Source of the DNA: Schistocerca nitens | Taxonomy: Eukaryota > Arthropoda > Insecta > Orthoptera > Acrididae | Direction of reading: 5' to 3' | Assembly (NCBI RefSeq): GCF_023898315.1 | Contig: NC_064614.1 | Location: forward strand, 378,509,348-378,573,347 | Length of the DNA stretch: 64,000 bases | Shown: piece by piece, positions 23,805 to 34,335 of the stretch | How the letters are laid out: each line of letters begins with the position of its first letter | How positions within the stretch are numbered: the first letter of the stretch is position 1 | The notes under the pieces: model-generated | Database searches by the model: none | Seen by the model: the letters and a program-made list of their open reading frames with translations, nothing else | Told to the model about the DNA's origin: nothing | Made by a program: the position numbers and the translations under genes

Positions 23805-24840
23805 TTGTTGTTGTTGTGGTCTTCAGTCCTGAGACTGGTTTGATGCAGCTCTCCATGCTACTCTATCCTGTGCAAGCTTCTTCATCTCCCAGTACCTACT
23901 GCAGCCTATATCCTTCTGAATCTGATTAGTGTATTCATCTGTTGGTCTCTACGATTTTTATCCTCCACGCTGCCCTCCAATACTAAATTGGTGATCCCTT
24001 GATGCCTCAGAAAATGTCCTATCAACCGATCCCATCTTCTAGTCAAGTTGTGCCACAAACTCCTCGTCTCCCCAATTCTATTCAATACCTCCTCATTAGT
24101 TATGTGATCTACCCATCCAATCTTCAGCATTCTTCTGTAGCACCACATTTCGAAAGCTTGTATTCTCTTCTTGTCTAAACTGTTTATCGTCCACGTTTCA
24201 CTTCCATACATGGCTACACTCCATACAAATACTTTCAGAAACGACTTCCTGACACTTAAATCTATACTCGATGTTAACAAATTTCTATTCTTCAGAAACG
24301 CTTTCCTTGCATTGCCAGTCTACATTTTATATCCTCTCTACTTCGACCATCATCAGTTATTTTTCTCCCCAAATTAGCAAAACTCCTTTACTACTTTAAT
24401 TGTCTCATTTCCTAATCTAATTCCCTCAGCATCACCCGACTTAATTCGATTACATTCCATTATCCTCGTGTTGCTTTTGTTGATGTTCATCTTATACCCT
24501 CCTTTCAAGACACTGTCCATTCCGTTCAACCGCTCTTCCAAGTCCTTTGCTGTCTCTGACATAATTACAATGTCATCTGCGAATCTTAAAATTTTTATTT
24601 CTTCTCCATGGATTTTAATACCTACCCCGAATTTTTTTTTTTTTGTTTCCTTTACTGTTTGCTCAATATACAGAGAGGCTACAACCCTGTCTCACTCCCT
24701 TCCCAACCATGCTTCCCGTTCATGTCCCTCGACTCTTTATAACTGCCATCTGCTTGCTGTACAAATTGTAAATAGCCTTTCGCTCCCTGTATTTTACCCC
24801 TGCCACCTTCGCTGTACTGCACAATTTGCAACACACTAGT
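23805..24840 (-). mobile_element. RTE-clade LINE 3' fragment
   Basis: Minus-strand RT C-terminal region: 24374-24562 (ERLNGMDSVLKGGYKMNINK, IRLGNETIKVVKEFC) and 23906-24280 (WSVAMYGSETWTINSLDKKR, RRMLKIGWVDHITNEEVLNR). The 3' end carries 'tggtcttcagtcctgagact' and stops in a short (GTT)n (plus strand, 23809-23817), like the microsatellite tails of RTE elements. One frame break separates the two coding parts. It is 5' truncated and inactive. Confidence 0.8.
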
Positions 24841-25593
24841 AACGCTTGAACATAAATATCAACCGTTACACTAAAAACGGTTACACTTACGTCATAAATG
24901 AAATGTAGAACAAAGGGGTCGGTTCTTAATTCCTAAAACATTCACACATTGTCTGCTACGGCGCCCTCTACCACGAATGGAAAACAATGGAATGAGTAAA
25001 CAGTACGTATTTTTTGGTGTAGAATCCGAATACACAATAAAAATGGAAGGGGTTTGCCACCTGAAAATTCAAAGTTGACTCCACCCATTTGGGAGGAAGG
25101 GTTAGGAAGTGGCCAGTTGTAGCACCGGCAGAGGTCCCATTTACTAATATTAACTTTTCATCTAAAACATTCTTTTTATGGTCTAGTCTTTTTTTAGATA
25201 TATAAGTGTCTCGAGTGAAAACAACACCCTGTACATTGAGAGACCTGTGTCAGAATTTCCGAACTCCTAAAAATGGCAGACAACAGATTTGCGAACAGGG
25301 AAGAGTTACGCATAATATGACGCCGTATGTCATAAGCTAATGAAAACTAGCAGATCCTGACCATGCGCATTCCATGACAGATTACCATCCATCTGAGCCC
25401 CTAGGAATCTGGACTGTTCAGGCTCATCAATCATACCCCCATTATCTGTAACTAAAATATTAGTTGTAACTGAAATGTCTGTTACAAACTGTAAAAACTG
25501 AGTCTGTGTAACAAAAATGTCAGTTGTCAGTTGTAACTGAATTGTGTGGTATACACTGTAAAAATTTAGTAATGTTGCGATTTAGCATCAATC
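24841..25593. other. No recognisable gene
   Basis: Contains a short patch (25450-25560) of repeated 'agttgtaactgaa' and 'tctgttacaaactgtaaaaa' words, a weak local duplication. Nothing else was identified. Confidence 0.5.
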
Positions 25594-25595
25594 TA

Positions 25596-27014
25596 CACTC
25601 CTGGAAATGGAAAAAAGAACACATTGACACCGGTGTGTCAGACCCACCATACTTGCTCCGGACACTGCGAGAGGGCTGTACAAGCAATGATCACACGCAC
25701 GGCACAGCGGACACACCAGGAACCGCGGTGTTGGCCGTCGAATGGCGCTAGCTGCGCAGCATTTGTGCACCGCCGCCGTCAGTGTCAGCCAGTTTGCCGT
25801 GGCATACGGAGCTTCATCGCAGTCTTTAACACTGGTAGCATGCCGTGACAGCGTGGACGTGAACCGTATGTGCAGTTGACGGACTATGAGCGAGGGCGTA
25901 TAGTGGGCATGCGGGAGGCCGGGTGGACGTACCGCCGAATTGCTCAACACGTGGGGCGTGAGGTCTCCACAGTACATCGATGTTGTCGCCAGTGGTCGGC
26001 GGAAGGTGCACGTGCCCGTCGACCTGGGACCGGACCGCAGCGACGCACGGATGCACGCCAAGACCGTAGGATCCTACGCAGTGCCGTAGGGGACCGCACC
26101 GCCACTTCCCAGCAAATTAGGGACTCTGTTGCTCCTGGGGTATCGGCGAGGACCATTCGCAACCGTCTCCATGAAGCTGGGCTACGGTCCCGCACACCGT
26201 TAGGCCGTCTTCCGCTCACGCCCCAACATCGTGCAGCCCGCCTCCAGTGGTGTCGCGACAGGCGTGAATGGAGGGACGAATGGAGACGTGTCGTCTTCAG
26301 CGATGAGAGTCGCTTCTGCCTTGGTGCCAATGATGGTGGTATGCGTGTTTGGCGCCGTGCAGGTGAGCGCCACAATCAGGACTGCATACAACCGAGGCAC
26401 ACAGGGCCAACACGCGGCATCATGGTGTGGGGTGCGATCTCCTACACTGGCCGTACACCACTGGTGATCGTCGAGGGGACACTGAATAGTGCACGGTACA
26501 TCCAAACCGTCATCGAACACATCGTTCTACCATTCCTAGACCGGCAAGGGAACTTGCTGTTCCAACAGGACAATGCACGTCCGCATGTATCCCGTGCCAC
26601 CCAACGTGCTCTAGAAGGTGTAAGTCAACTACCCTGGCCAGCAGGATCTCCGGATCTGTCCCCCATTGAGCATGTTTGGGACTGGATGAAGCGTCGTCTC
26701 ACGCGGTCTGCACGTCCAGCACGAACGCTGGTCCAACTGAGGCGCCAGGTGGAAATGGCATGGCAAGCCGTTCCACAGGACTACATCCAGCATCTCTACG
26801 ATCGTCTCCATGGGAGAATAGCAGCCTGCATTGCTGCGAAAGGTGGATATACACTGTACTAGTGCCGACATTGTGCATGCTCTGTTGCCTGTGTCTATGT
26901 GCCTGTGGTTCTGTCAGTGTGATCATGTGATGTATCTGACCCCAGGAATGTGTCAAAGTTTCCCCTTCCTGGGACAATGAATTCACGGTGTTCTTATTTC
27001 AATTTCCAGGAGTG
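25596..27014 (+). mobile_element. Tc1-like DNA transposon, copy 1 (1,419 bp)
   Basis: The terminal inverted repeats begin cactcctggaaatggaaaaa at the left, matching cactcctggaaattgaaata read inward from the right, over about 27 bp. A TA target duplication flanks it (25594-25595 and 27015-27016). It holds one transposase frame. It matches copy 2 (59398-60819) almost base for base over its whole length. One difference is the loss of a 3-bp TAA near the 3' end, which accounts for the 1,419 versus 1,422 bp lengths. Confidence 0.95.
25840..26862 (+). pseudogene. Tc1-like transposase, stop at codon 3
   Basis: Same 1,023-bp frame as copy 2, but codon 3 is TGA where copy 2 has CGA, a CpG-to-TpG type change. 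The rest is open and keeps the paired HTH region and the catalytic triad: FSDESRF, FQQDNARPH and SPDLSPIEHVW. The next possible ATG is far inside the HTH, so a full-length protein is not expected without readthrough. The break is a single nucleotide and looks recent. The ends are intact, so the copy could still be moved by transposase supplied by a sister copy. Confidence 0.9.
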
Positions 27015-27016
27015 TA

Positions 27017-28527
27017 TTTTGTAGAAGCCATGAAAATATGTCTTCAACTGCACTTGTTTATACACGTATAACTGCACTACTTTGTACACCGTCAACTGTA
27101 CTATTTTATACATACATGCTATATTGGAACGGTGTTTGGTTAACTTTGGCCTCTCGACGGATGGACACAGAATCACGACTATTGTATCTGGGAATCGGTT
27201 ATAGTCACTGTCGCCAAATACACAGTCACATACACTGATGAGACAAAACATTATCACTCACTGGTAATACCACAGAACGTGACATGTTATTTATAGACTT
27301 ACATAATAGTTTTTTATTCGTTTATTTCTCTGTAAAATAATTTCGTAATTAAAAATTATTATGTTTTCGTATGATGTTCTGTATCTGTCGTCGTAATTTT
27401 ACTGGTCCATGTATAGCGTTCATAGACAGTAGTACTAGCACAATGTTAGCTCGGTAAACAACATTGCACTCGGCTGAGCGTTCACCACCTTCATCAAAGT
27501 CGTAAAAAGACCTGTAGAATGCATGGATCAGTGATTAAGAGACAAAATAAGATTAATGTTATTCCAAATTCTTGCCCAAAAACTGACTACCTATGTCACG
27601 TTACCTGGGACGGCTTTCTGGTCCGCGTCCTCAACACCGAAACTTGTTATCGTACTAATGAACTTACAAAGTTAATTTGCAAAACTTATTAAAGTACCAT
27701 ACTAAGTTTCGTGACCACTGACCAAAAGCTTTTTTTTTCTAGCAGTCTACGTTTTCTTCGTCGGTAAAACTACATAAGAGTCTTTCATTTATTTGTTAAT
27801 TATAAAAAATAATTGATTTGCAAACTGCTTGAAAAATATTTGAAACGGAGCGTAAATATCATTTATTATCCTAAATTGCTACAAATTAAATGTCTTTTGC
27901 ATAGCAGCAATGTCTTCAACAGCGTTACAACAACGTTGGTGAGTTCCATTTCTTTTATTTGATGTATAAAATAAGAGCTGTAATGGTAAGATGGAACATG
28001 TTGCTGGAACTGATTCTAGTATGAAGTTTCATAGTGTTTCTAAGTTAGTTCAATAGTGATTTTCTTTGCAACTGAATACAAACTTCTCTTTAACTAAATG
28101 AACGAAACTTTAAAAAGAGGATAATGTAATTACTGTGAATTATTGCACTTTTCCGATACTGTTAAAGAAAGGAATGATACGTGATAGTAAAACCTCTGAT
28201 AAGACTGGCGATCTTTTTCCTTAGTACACCATATAGTACACAAAATAGTGTACTTCCCGTGAGTAAAGTCACAGTGAACTCAGTCTTCTGGAGTGTAATG
28301 ATTTTGCTCGTTCGGAATAACCCTTCGAATACTATGAACGTGTGGTCATATTGCTATCTATGTGCTTCGCTAATACATTTGCAAACCGATTTTTCTCTTA
28401 CAAAATGCAAGGCAACACTTGTAAGGTCCGAAACATTTTTAATTTTCATAGAAGTGGTAGATACAGTCAGAACAATTTTTATAGTATGATCAATTTCATT
28501 TTTAACAAATAAATAAATATATACTCA
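27017..28527. other. AT-rich stretch with no recognisable gene
   Basis: No coding frame with a motif (largest 102 codons at 28181-28489, domain-free), no inverted ends and no tRNA-like part. It ends where the GC-rich 5' UTR of the outer LINE begins. Confidence 0.55.
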
Positions 28528-29123
28528 AGGCCCCCCTGCGGGTTCGGGGGTTAGACTAGGCCCGCGGTATTCCTGCCTGTCGTAAGAGGCGACTAAAAGG
28601 AGTCTCAAATGTTTCGGCCTTATGTGATGGTCCCTTCTCGGGTTTGACCTCCATCTTTCTAAAGTGTTCCGCAGAACGAGCCAATTGGGGAAGGGCGCCT
28701 TACATGGTGCACTGTATACGTCGTGCATTGAGACCTTTAGCCGGCTTTCTCGTCGTTGCAATGGTGTCGAGCTCGTTTTCCATCTCTTGGGCGAGGATAC
28801 GTCCCTGGGTGCGATTACCACGCTGCGCTCTGCAGTGTTGCTTTTCGCTGCGACGACGACCTCATACATTTTTGCACCTAAGATCCAGCACGGTAGCCAG
28901 TCCGTTGTGGTGGGGCCGCCATGTACCCTGTTGGTTGTAGCCCCCTGACAACACAGGGATCGCTCTACTGATGCCTGCGCCGTTTACTCCCCATGTATGC
29001 CAAGGAGTAGATGCCCATCTACCGGCAATGGCCATCCAGCCAGGTGGCCCTTGCTGTGGCTGGGTGGCGCCCATGGGGAGGGCCCTTGGTCGGAGTAGGT
29101 GGCATCAGGGTGGATGACACGCA
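28528..29123 (+). promoter_or_regulatory. 5' UTR of the outer LINE
   Basis: GC-rich leader beginning 'ggcccccctgcgggttcggg' and continuing 'cctgcctgtcgtaagaggcg', ahead of the gag start at 29124. LINE 5' UTRs usually hold the internal promoter. No individual promoter element was identified. The antisense frame at 28525-28869 is a shadow. Confidence 0.55.
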
Positions 29124-29645
29124 ATGAAGCGTGGCACATCATCTCTTGCTGGTGGCCAGCCACCAGCAGTCTCTAAGCGTTCGAGGACTCATTTTAAAGG
29201 TAACGTTTATGACCCCAAATCGTTCCCATCCCTGGCCACACCATGGGAGAAACGAAAGGCAATGAATGACAGTGACACGTATTCGCCCAGGTATCTCGTC
29301 TGTACCAGAGCTGATGGGGAATCCGTTGTATCCGTGAAGCCTCAGTTCTTTGTAGAGCATTTAGAGGACTAGTTTGGGGAGGTAGAGGGCTTGTCCAAAA
29401 TGCGCTCTGGGTCAGTTTTGATAAAAACGGCATCCTCCGCCCAGTCACGCAGGTAACTTGCTTGTGACAAGTTGGGGGATGTTAACGTTACCATCACACC
29501 ACATAAGAGTTTAAATATGGTCCAGGGTGTTATTTTCCATAGGGACCTACTTTTGCAGTCTGATGACGAGCTGCGAGCCAACTTAGAGCGTAGAGGTGTT
29601 CATCGGGGTCCGAGGGACAATCAGGTTGCTACCGGTGCCTTCATC
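29124..29645 (+). pseudogene. Outer LINE gag, first part
   Basis: Starts MKRGTSSLAGGQPPAVSKRS at 29124. A stop after VEHLED ends this frame at 29372. The remainder, VNVTITPHKSLNMVQGVIFH and LLLQSDDELRANLERRGVHR, lies in the frame ending at the insertion site and finishes ATGAFI. The sequence across the R1 insertion, ATGAFI then LAFEGDSLPEKV, reads as continuous gag. It is an RNA-binding protein of the LINE RNP, with zinc knuckles on the far side of the insert. Confidence 0.75.
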
Positions 29646-29659
29646 TTTTTTTTTTTTAA

Positions 29660-30187
29660 AATTTCTTTATTTCATTTCATAATAATTATACAATAATAAC
29701 CCACCACCTTAATGATTAGTGGGTCCTATTTTCCTAGATTTACAATAGCAGCTAAACATTTGTTTTTCTTATCTACAGACAGTTCTACGATATTTACTAG
29801 GCAGACTACTTCTTAGTTTACTAGCTAGCATAATTTCTAATTACTACAACAGGTTAATTCTAACTCTAACTGCCTGCAGCGTTACAATTGCGCCAGTTGA
29901 TGATATAAACCTACTTGATGCCCTGCTCATAGAGCTAATCCCTATGAGCAAGCCCCTGGCACAGGGCGGGCAAGGGTTAATTATCGCTGCAGGTTCCTAA
30001 CTTACTATCCTATTCTAATTGACTAAGTCTACTTCCTACTTTATGTCATTATCGGTGCGTTGTCTTTATCAGGATTTGCCCCAGTCCCCCTGGTCCTAAT
30101 CGTGGCGGATTCCAACTGTAAGTCGACCTGTCCACGAACCGGCGGTATGGGATTGGGGCGGTGGTCGCATTCAGTGTTGTCTATTAC
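29660..30187 (-). other. 3' UTR of the R1 LINE
   Basis: Non-coding stretch of about 530 bp between the R1 stop codon and its A-tail, with a polyadenylation-type AATAAAG just before the tail. No further structure recognised. Confidence 0.7.
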
Positions 30188-30637
30188 TCAAGCATGAAGA
30201 TCTCTCAAAAAAGTTGTCAATACTTTTTGTGATACCTCATTTGCCAATGTATTTAGTCTGTGAAATGTCTCTTCCTGTCTTAAAAGGTCATAGATGTTTG
30301 TGCTAGGTAGTTGTCGTCTCAGTGTCCCGGCTACATCATCGAAAAGGGGGCACTCATAAACCACATGGTCGGGAGTACCCTCCGGTGCGCCACAGTCACA
30401 CGCAGGCGTAGCCTTTTTCCCAAACCGACAAAGATATGTCGGATAGGGGCCATGACCGGTGAGAAAGTGGAACAATCCCCGTGTTGGTTCGAAATACTTC
30501 ATTTTCAGTCTGTCCCTTACGTCTGGTAGGAACTGAAAGGTTCTTCTACCATTATCATCCGACTCCCATTTTTCCTGCCATAGGTTTACCCCTCTTTCCC
30601 TAATCTCCCCTTTGTCCCTGACTGGTGCTCCCATAAT
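30188..30637 (-). pseudogene. R1 LINE C-terminal zinc-finger end
   Basis: Resumes after the Penelope array as KVEEIMGAPVRDKGEIRERG, with the CCHC-type end CDCGAPEGTPDHVVYECPLF and the stop at RDLHA. It is in frame with the segment ending at 41780, so the array did not disturb the frame beyond the 12-bp duplication. By chance an ATG in the array's left extension (30667) opens a frame into this segment: five Penelope codons after the Met, then R1 sequence. Confidence 0.88.
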
Positions 30638-30649
30638 TTCTTCTACCTT
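30638..30649 (+). repeat. Left target duplication of the Penelope array
   Basis: ttcttctacctt, identical to 41768-41779. It codes KVEE of the R1 LINE in reverse. Confidence 0.95.
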
Positions 30650-30697
30650 ATTGATTGGCGACTCCATGTTGTCTTGTGCACAACGACCAGATAACAG

Positions 30698-31992
30698 GTA
30701 TACTTGAAAAAAGAGACAGCATTGGTCGTATATTTTTACTATTGCAGAATCGATTTTCTGTCACTGAGTGACCATCTTCAGTGCTAGAAGTTAAAAAATT
30801 TTCACATTACGATCAGAGAGTACAACATAGAAAATCACAATTACATCTGTATATGAACATTACACTTGTTAGAAACAAACCTATATTGTATAACTTAAAT
30901 TGGGATGCACTGTTGACACTATGCATTACGGCGATCACATAGACTGAGGTCGCTGTTTACCTGCACTTGTTCAGCAGACCTCGGTGTGACGGGGCTTGAC
31001 ACGCCCTCTATGTGACATGTGTCACGTGAAGACATAGTATTATTGGTTTTGCGAATTATTAACACTAAATAACTCTTGTACTTTTGTGAATGGTGTAGTA
31101 ATTCAAATTTAAAATGTACGTACAACACATAGCAGATGGAGAATATCTAAAATACATTGGCATATTGTTTTTTATAAACTATGAAACATAAAATAGATCG
31201 ATGATAAGTTATTAGAGTGCAGACCATGTAAAAAGCAAAAGACAATGCCAAAGAATAATAAATGAACAACATAAAAAGAGGCGCAACACACGTCTTTCTT
31301 AAAAAACGTAACACCCACCATCTGGCGTGGGAAGTCAAAAGTACAACGTTCGTAATTTAGGTAACAAACGTTAATATCAAGGAGTCAATATATAAAAAAT
31401 AATAACATTAATACCAAGGAGTCAAATATATTAAAAATAATCACATTACGAAACTGCCGTTACTTAATAATTAAATTAAAACGCCGTGCAAATGTAAGGT
31501 GCGAACAAGTAGTATACATCAATCATCGAGAAACCAACATGAGGAAGGACAAGTAACAGTGTCACTTATACCAAAATGTACATCGTACTTTAGAGAAATT
31601 AAACATAGACTATGCACGATATCCAGCACTTATTCAAATAGCAAAAGAATTGTTAACCTACATTAAAAATAATTACGTAAAGTGATAACCGGTTTGTATT
31701 ACTTTGTGTCAACGCCTACGAGATGTCGACTGTCGTAAAATTATGTTCAGTAGGCGTCCATAAGTTCTGTAAATTACAGAACAAACAAGAAAGAAGCATC
31801 TTTTAAAAACCGAAATTAGTAATGTTATTAAAACAAACTAAAAACATGTGCGTCAATGTGTTGAGACAGTTGAAATAGCGACCATTATACGTGTTCTCGT
31901 AGCGACTATGACTGAGGCGTTGTATATAAGGGATAACAAGCAGCTGACTATGAAATGCAAATTGTGATAAATGACCACAAGTTGACTTTATT
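30698..31992 (-). repeat. Penelope 3' pLTR-type region, unit A
   Basis: Mirror of 36706-38000. Short frames inside it (such as 30919-31128) recur in all three units because the sequence is repeated, not because they are genes. It carries the hammerhead-like motif at 30739-30787. Confidence 0.85.
30739..30787 (-). ncRNA. Hammerhead ribozyme-like motif, unit A
   Basis: The same 49-nt sequence as in units B and C, on the coding strand of unit A. Predicted cleavage would follow the C at 30747. See the unit B entry for the fold. Confidence 0.6.
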
Positions 31993-34335
31993 TCATAGTA
32001 AATCGGAGAAGCATTCCCAAAAATGTGTGCTTCTCGATATCGTTTGCTCGTTGAGCAGCGTGATATCTGGAGCTTTATTATGACAAAAGATCTCCATCTC
32101 TTCCATAAGGTCGAGAAGGCGACCTTTTTTACCCTTGTGCAACAATTTCAATTGCGATGTCAAATCTGGAGTTGTATGACCAGTTGCTACCAGATGGGCT
32201 GCGAAATTCGATTTTTCAGCAATATCTTTCCTCTCAAGTGCTACGTGCTCACGGAACCTTGTTTCTAATTTTCGTCCTGTTTGCCCTATGTAACCTGCAT
32301 TACACGCGGCACACATAAGTTTGTAAATACCTGATTCATGTAAGACTTTGCGTTCATGAATGTTATTCCTTAAAAGCACGCCCAGTCTGTTCGCCGTCGA
32401 GAAACCTACATTAATATTTCTCTTCTTGAATACACTGGCAATTTTATTGCTAATGGGACCATAGAAAGGCAATGTGATAAATTTTTGATTTTTAGTTTCG
32501 CTTATCTCATTCCGCCTTAAATTGTCTTTACTATATTTTTTGGATGTCATCTCATAAATGTTCATGACATATTTCAACGGGTAATTATTATTTCTTGCAA
32601 TTTGTTTAACTATGTTTAACTCTTTCTCATGGTTTTCCTTAGATAATGGTAATCGGAACATACGATGAAATGCAAAGTGGAAAAACGCTTTTTTGTGTTG
32701 GTCTGGGTGTTGTGAACGATAATTCAAGATGATATCTGTGAATGTTGATTTTCTGTAAATGTCAAATGTATGTTTTCCATTTTCCCTTCCAATGGTTAGG
32801 TCTAAAAAATTAATGACTCCATTCTGTTCTTTTTCAACTGTGAAAGCAATTTTGTTGTGTAAGCTATTAAATGTACTGACGACTTCTTCAATATCAGATT
32901 GACTACCATTAATAAGCAATAGCGTGTCGTCTACATATCTATAGTAGTATACGATCTTTTTAGCTACTGTTGGAAAATCTTTTAGTAATTTCAATTCAAG
33001 ATAGTTAATAAAGATATCTGCCATAATCCCTGATACAGAGTTTCCCATGCTGAGTCCGTCTTTTTGGACATAGACTTTATCGTTAAATGTGAAGTAGTTA
33101 TATTTTAAGCAGAATGATAATAATTCTATGAACTCGTTTATTTCCACGCTGGACATATTACTGTGGTTTCTGAAATTAGCGTCAATAATTTGTATTGTTT
33201 CATCAATCGGGATATTCGTATATAAATTGACAATGTCCAGCGAAAGAAACGTCATAGTGTCTGTAATAGGTATATCTTTTATTTTCTCTACTAATTGGGT
33301 ACTATTTTTAATCGAGAACTGTTGCACAAATTTATAATGCTTATTCAAAATAGTTAAACATTTTTTCGCAATATTCACCAACGGGCCCCCTCTCCCATCA
33401 ACTATCGGTCTAACGGGATTAGATTGCTTATGAACCTTGAATTGTGATCGTAACTTAGGGATTTTTGGATTCATTATCTTGAGATACTGTATCTCACGAG
33501 GGGTTATTATATTTGAAAGTGATTTAAGTTTTTCATTTAACTTTCTTTGGATCTCATTCGTTGGGTCTCTCGCAATTGATGTAATACCGTTTTCTTGAAA
33601 AAATTGTAAAGTTTTTTCTACATACATTTCTTTTGTAACAATAATAACAGAATTCCCTTTGTCTGCCTTTGTGACAATTGCATTACTTTCTTGTAATTTA
33701 TTATTCAAATTTTTCACTGTCAAACGGTCCCTCCTGTTTTGGTTATTTTCTTTTCCTACCTCGTTCTTCAATAGCTTTTCTACCGCTACAGCCATTTTAT
33801 TCTGTTCTACCTTATTTATTTTACAACTATCCATCCCAAATTTTACCTGCACTAGTGTATTCTTAATTGCCCTCCTATCTAATTGTTTATGTATGTTGTA
33901 CTTTAAACCTTTATTCAAAAGTTCCTTTTCTTCCTGATTAAATACTATATCCGTTAAATTTTTAACTCTAGGATAGAAGTTATATTTATGTTCGCCATTT
34001 AACATTTGTCCTTTCCCTTGTCCCACTAGCTTAGCTATTTTTTTGACATGTTTAGCTCTTACTTTACTAACTACATTATACACAATCTCATTTACTCTTG
34101 AGAGTAGCAAATCTAAAATTAAAGGAGAGACAAGTTCACCCAAATTGGCGTGTGCTTCGAACAGTTGTGAATTAATAACACTTTTTTTAAAAAACAGTTT
34201 CCTAATTTCACTTCTCATCAAAACCAGTTCGCATTTTTTCATTGTCACTGCGCACATTTGTCGTCGTATATTAAAATAACTCTGTACATACCGTGGGGTA
34301 ACATTTTTCTTAATACACTCTTTGTTGAACTGTAT
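31993..34335 (-). CDS. Penelope RT plus GIY-YIG protein, unit A, N-terminally incomplete
   Basis: Encodes the same protein as unit C from IQFNKECIKK onward (residue 35 of the complete protein), with one substitution noticed (Met for Arg in VLRRSEIRK). All motifs are present: KADKGNSVIIV, motif A FLSLDIVNLYTN, SMGNSVSGIMAD, YRYVDD and SGIYKLM with AGYIGQTGR. The open frame continues upstream to 34440, but those residues are antisense to unit B and the spacer; the MSSYIK start there is an artefact of the palindrome. With no native start the unit probably makes no normal protein. Confidence 0.9.
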   Translation of the reverse strand: MQFNKECIKKNVTPRYVQSYFNIRRQMCAVTMKKCELVLMRSEIRKLFFKKSVINSQLFEAHANLGELVSPLILDLLLSRVNEIVYNVVSKVRAKHVKKIAKLVGQGKGQMLNGEHKYNFYPRVKNLTDIVFNQEEKELLNKGLKYNIHKQLDRRAIKNTLVQVKFGMDSCKINKVEQNKMAVAVEKLLKNEVGKENNQNRRDRLTVKNLNNKLQESNAIVTKADKGNSVIIVTKEMYVEKTLQFFQENGITSIARDPTNEIQRKLNEKLKSLSNIITPREIQYLKIMNPKIPKLRSQFKVHKQSNPVRPIVDGRGGPLVNIAKKCLTILNKHYKFVQQFSIKNSTQLVEKIKDIPITDTMTFLSLDIVNLYTNIPIDETIQIIDANFRNHSNMSSVEINEFIELLSFCLKYNYFTFNDKVYVQKDGLSMGNSVSGIMADIFINYLELKLLKDFPTVAKKIVYYYRYVDDTLLLINGSQSDIEEVVSTFNSLHNKIAFTVEKEQNGVINFLDLTIGRENGKHTFDIYRKSTFTDIILNYRSQHPDQHKKAFFHFAFHRMFRLPLSKENHEKELNIVKQIARNNNYPLKYVMNIYEMTSKKYSKDNLRRNEISETKNQKFITLPFYGPISNKIASVFKKRNINVGFSTANRLGVLLRNNIHERKVLHESGIYKLMCAACNAGYIGQTGRKLETRFREHVALERKDIAEKSNFAAHLVATGHTTPDLTSQLKLLHKGKKGRLLDLMEEMEIFCHNKAPDITLLNEQTISRSTHFWECFSDLL

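Noticed and set aside
25588-26061. 157-codon minus-strand frame, repeated as 187 codons at 59300-59863
   Set aside because: Antisense shadow of the GC-rich transposase gene; it recurs only because the transposon recurs.
28525-28948. 114-codon minus frame and overlapping plus frames
   Set aside because: They lie in the GC-rich LINE 5' UTR, overlap on both strands and show no domain.
33128-33937. Plus-strand frames such as 33659-33937, recurring in reverse in units B and C
   Set aside because: Antisense of the Penelope RT gene.
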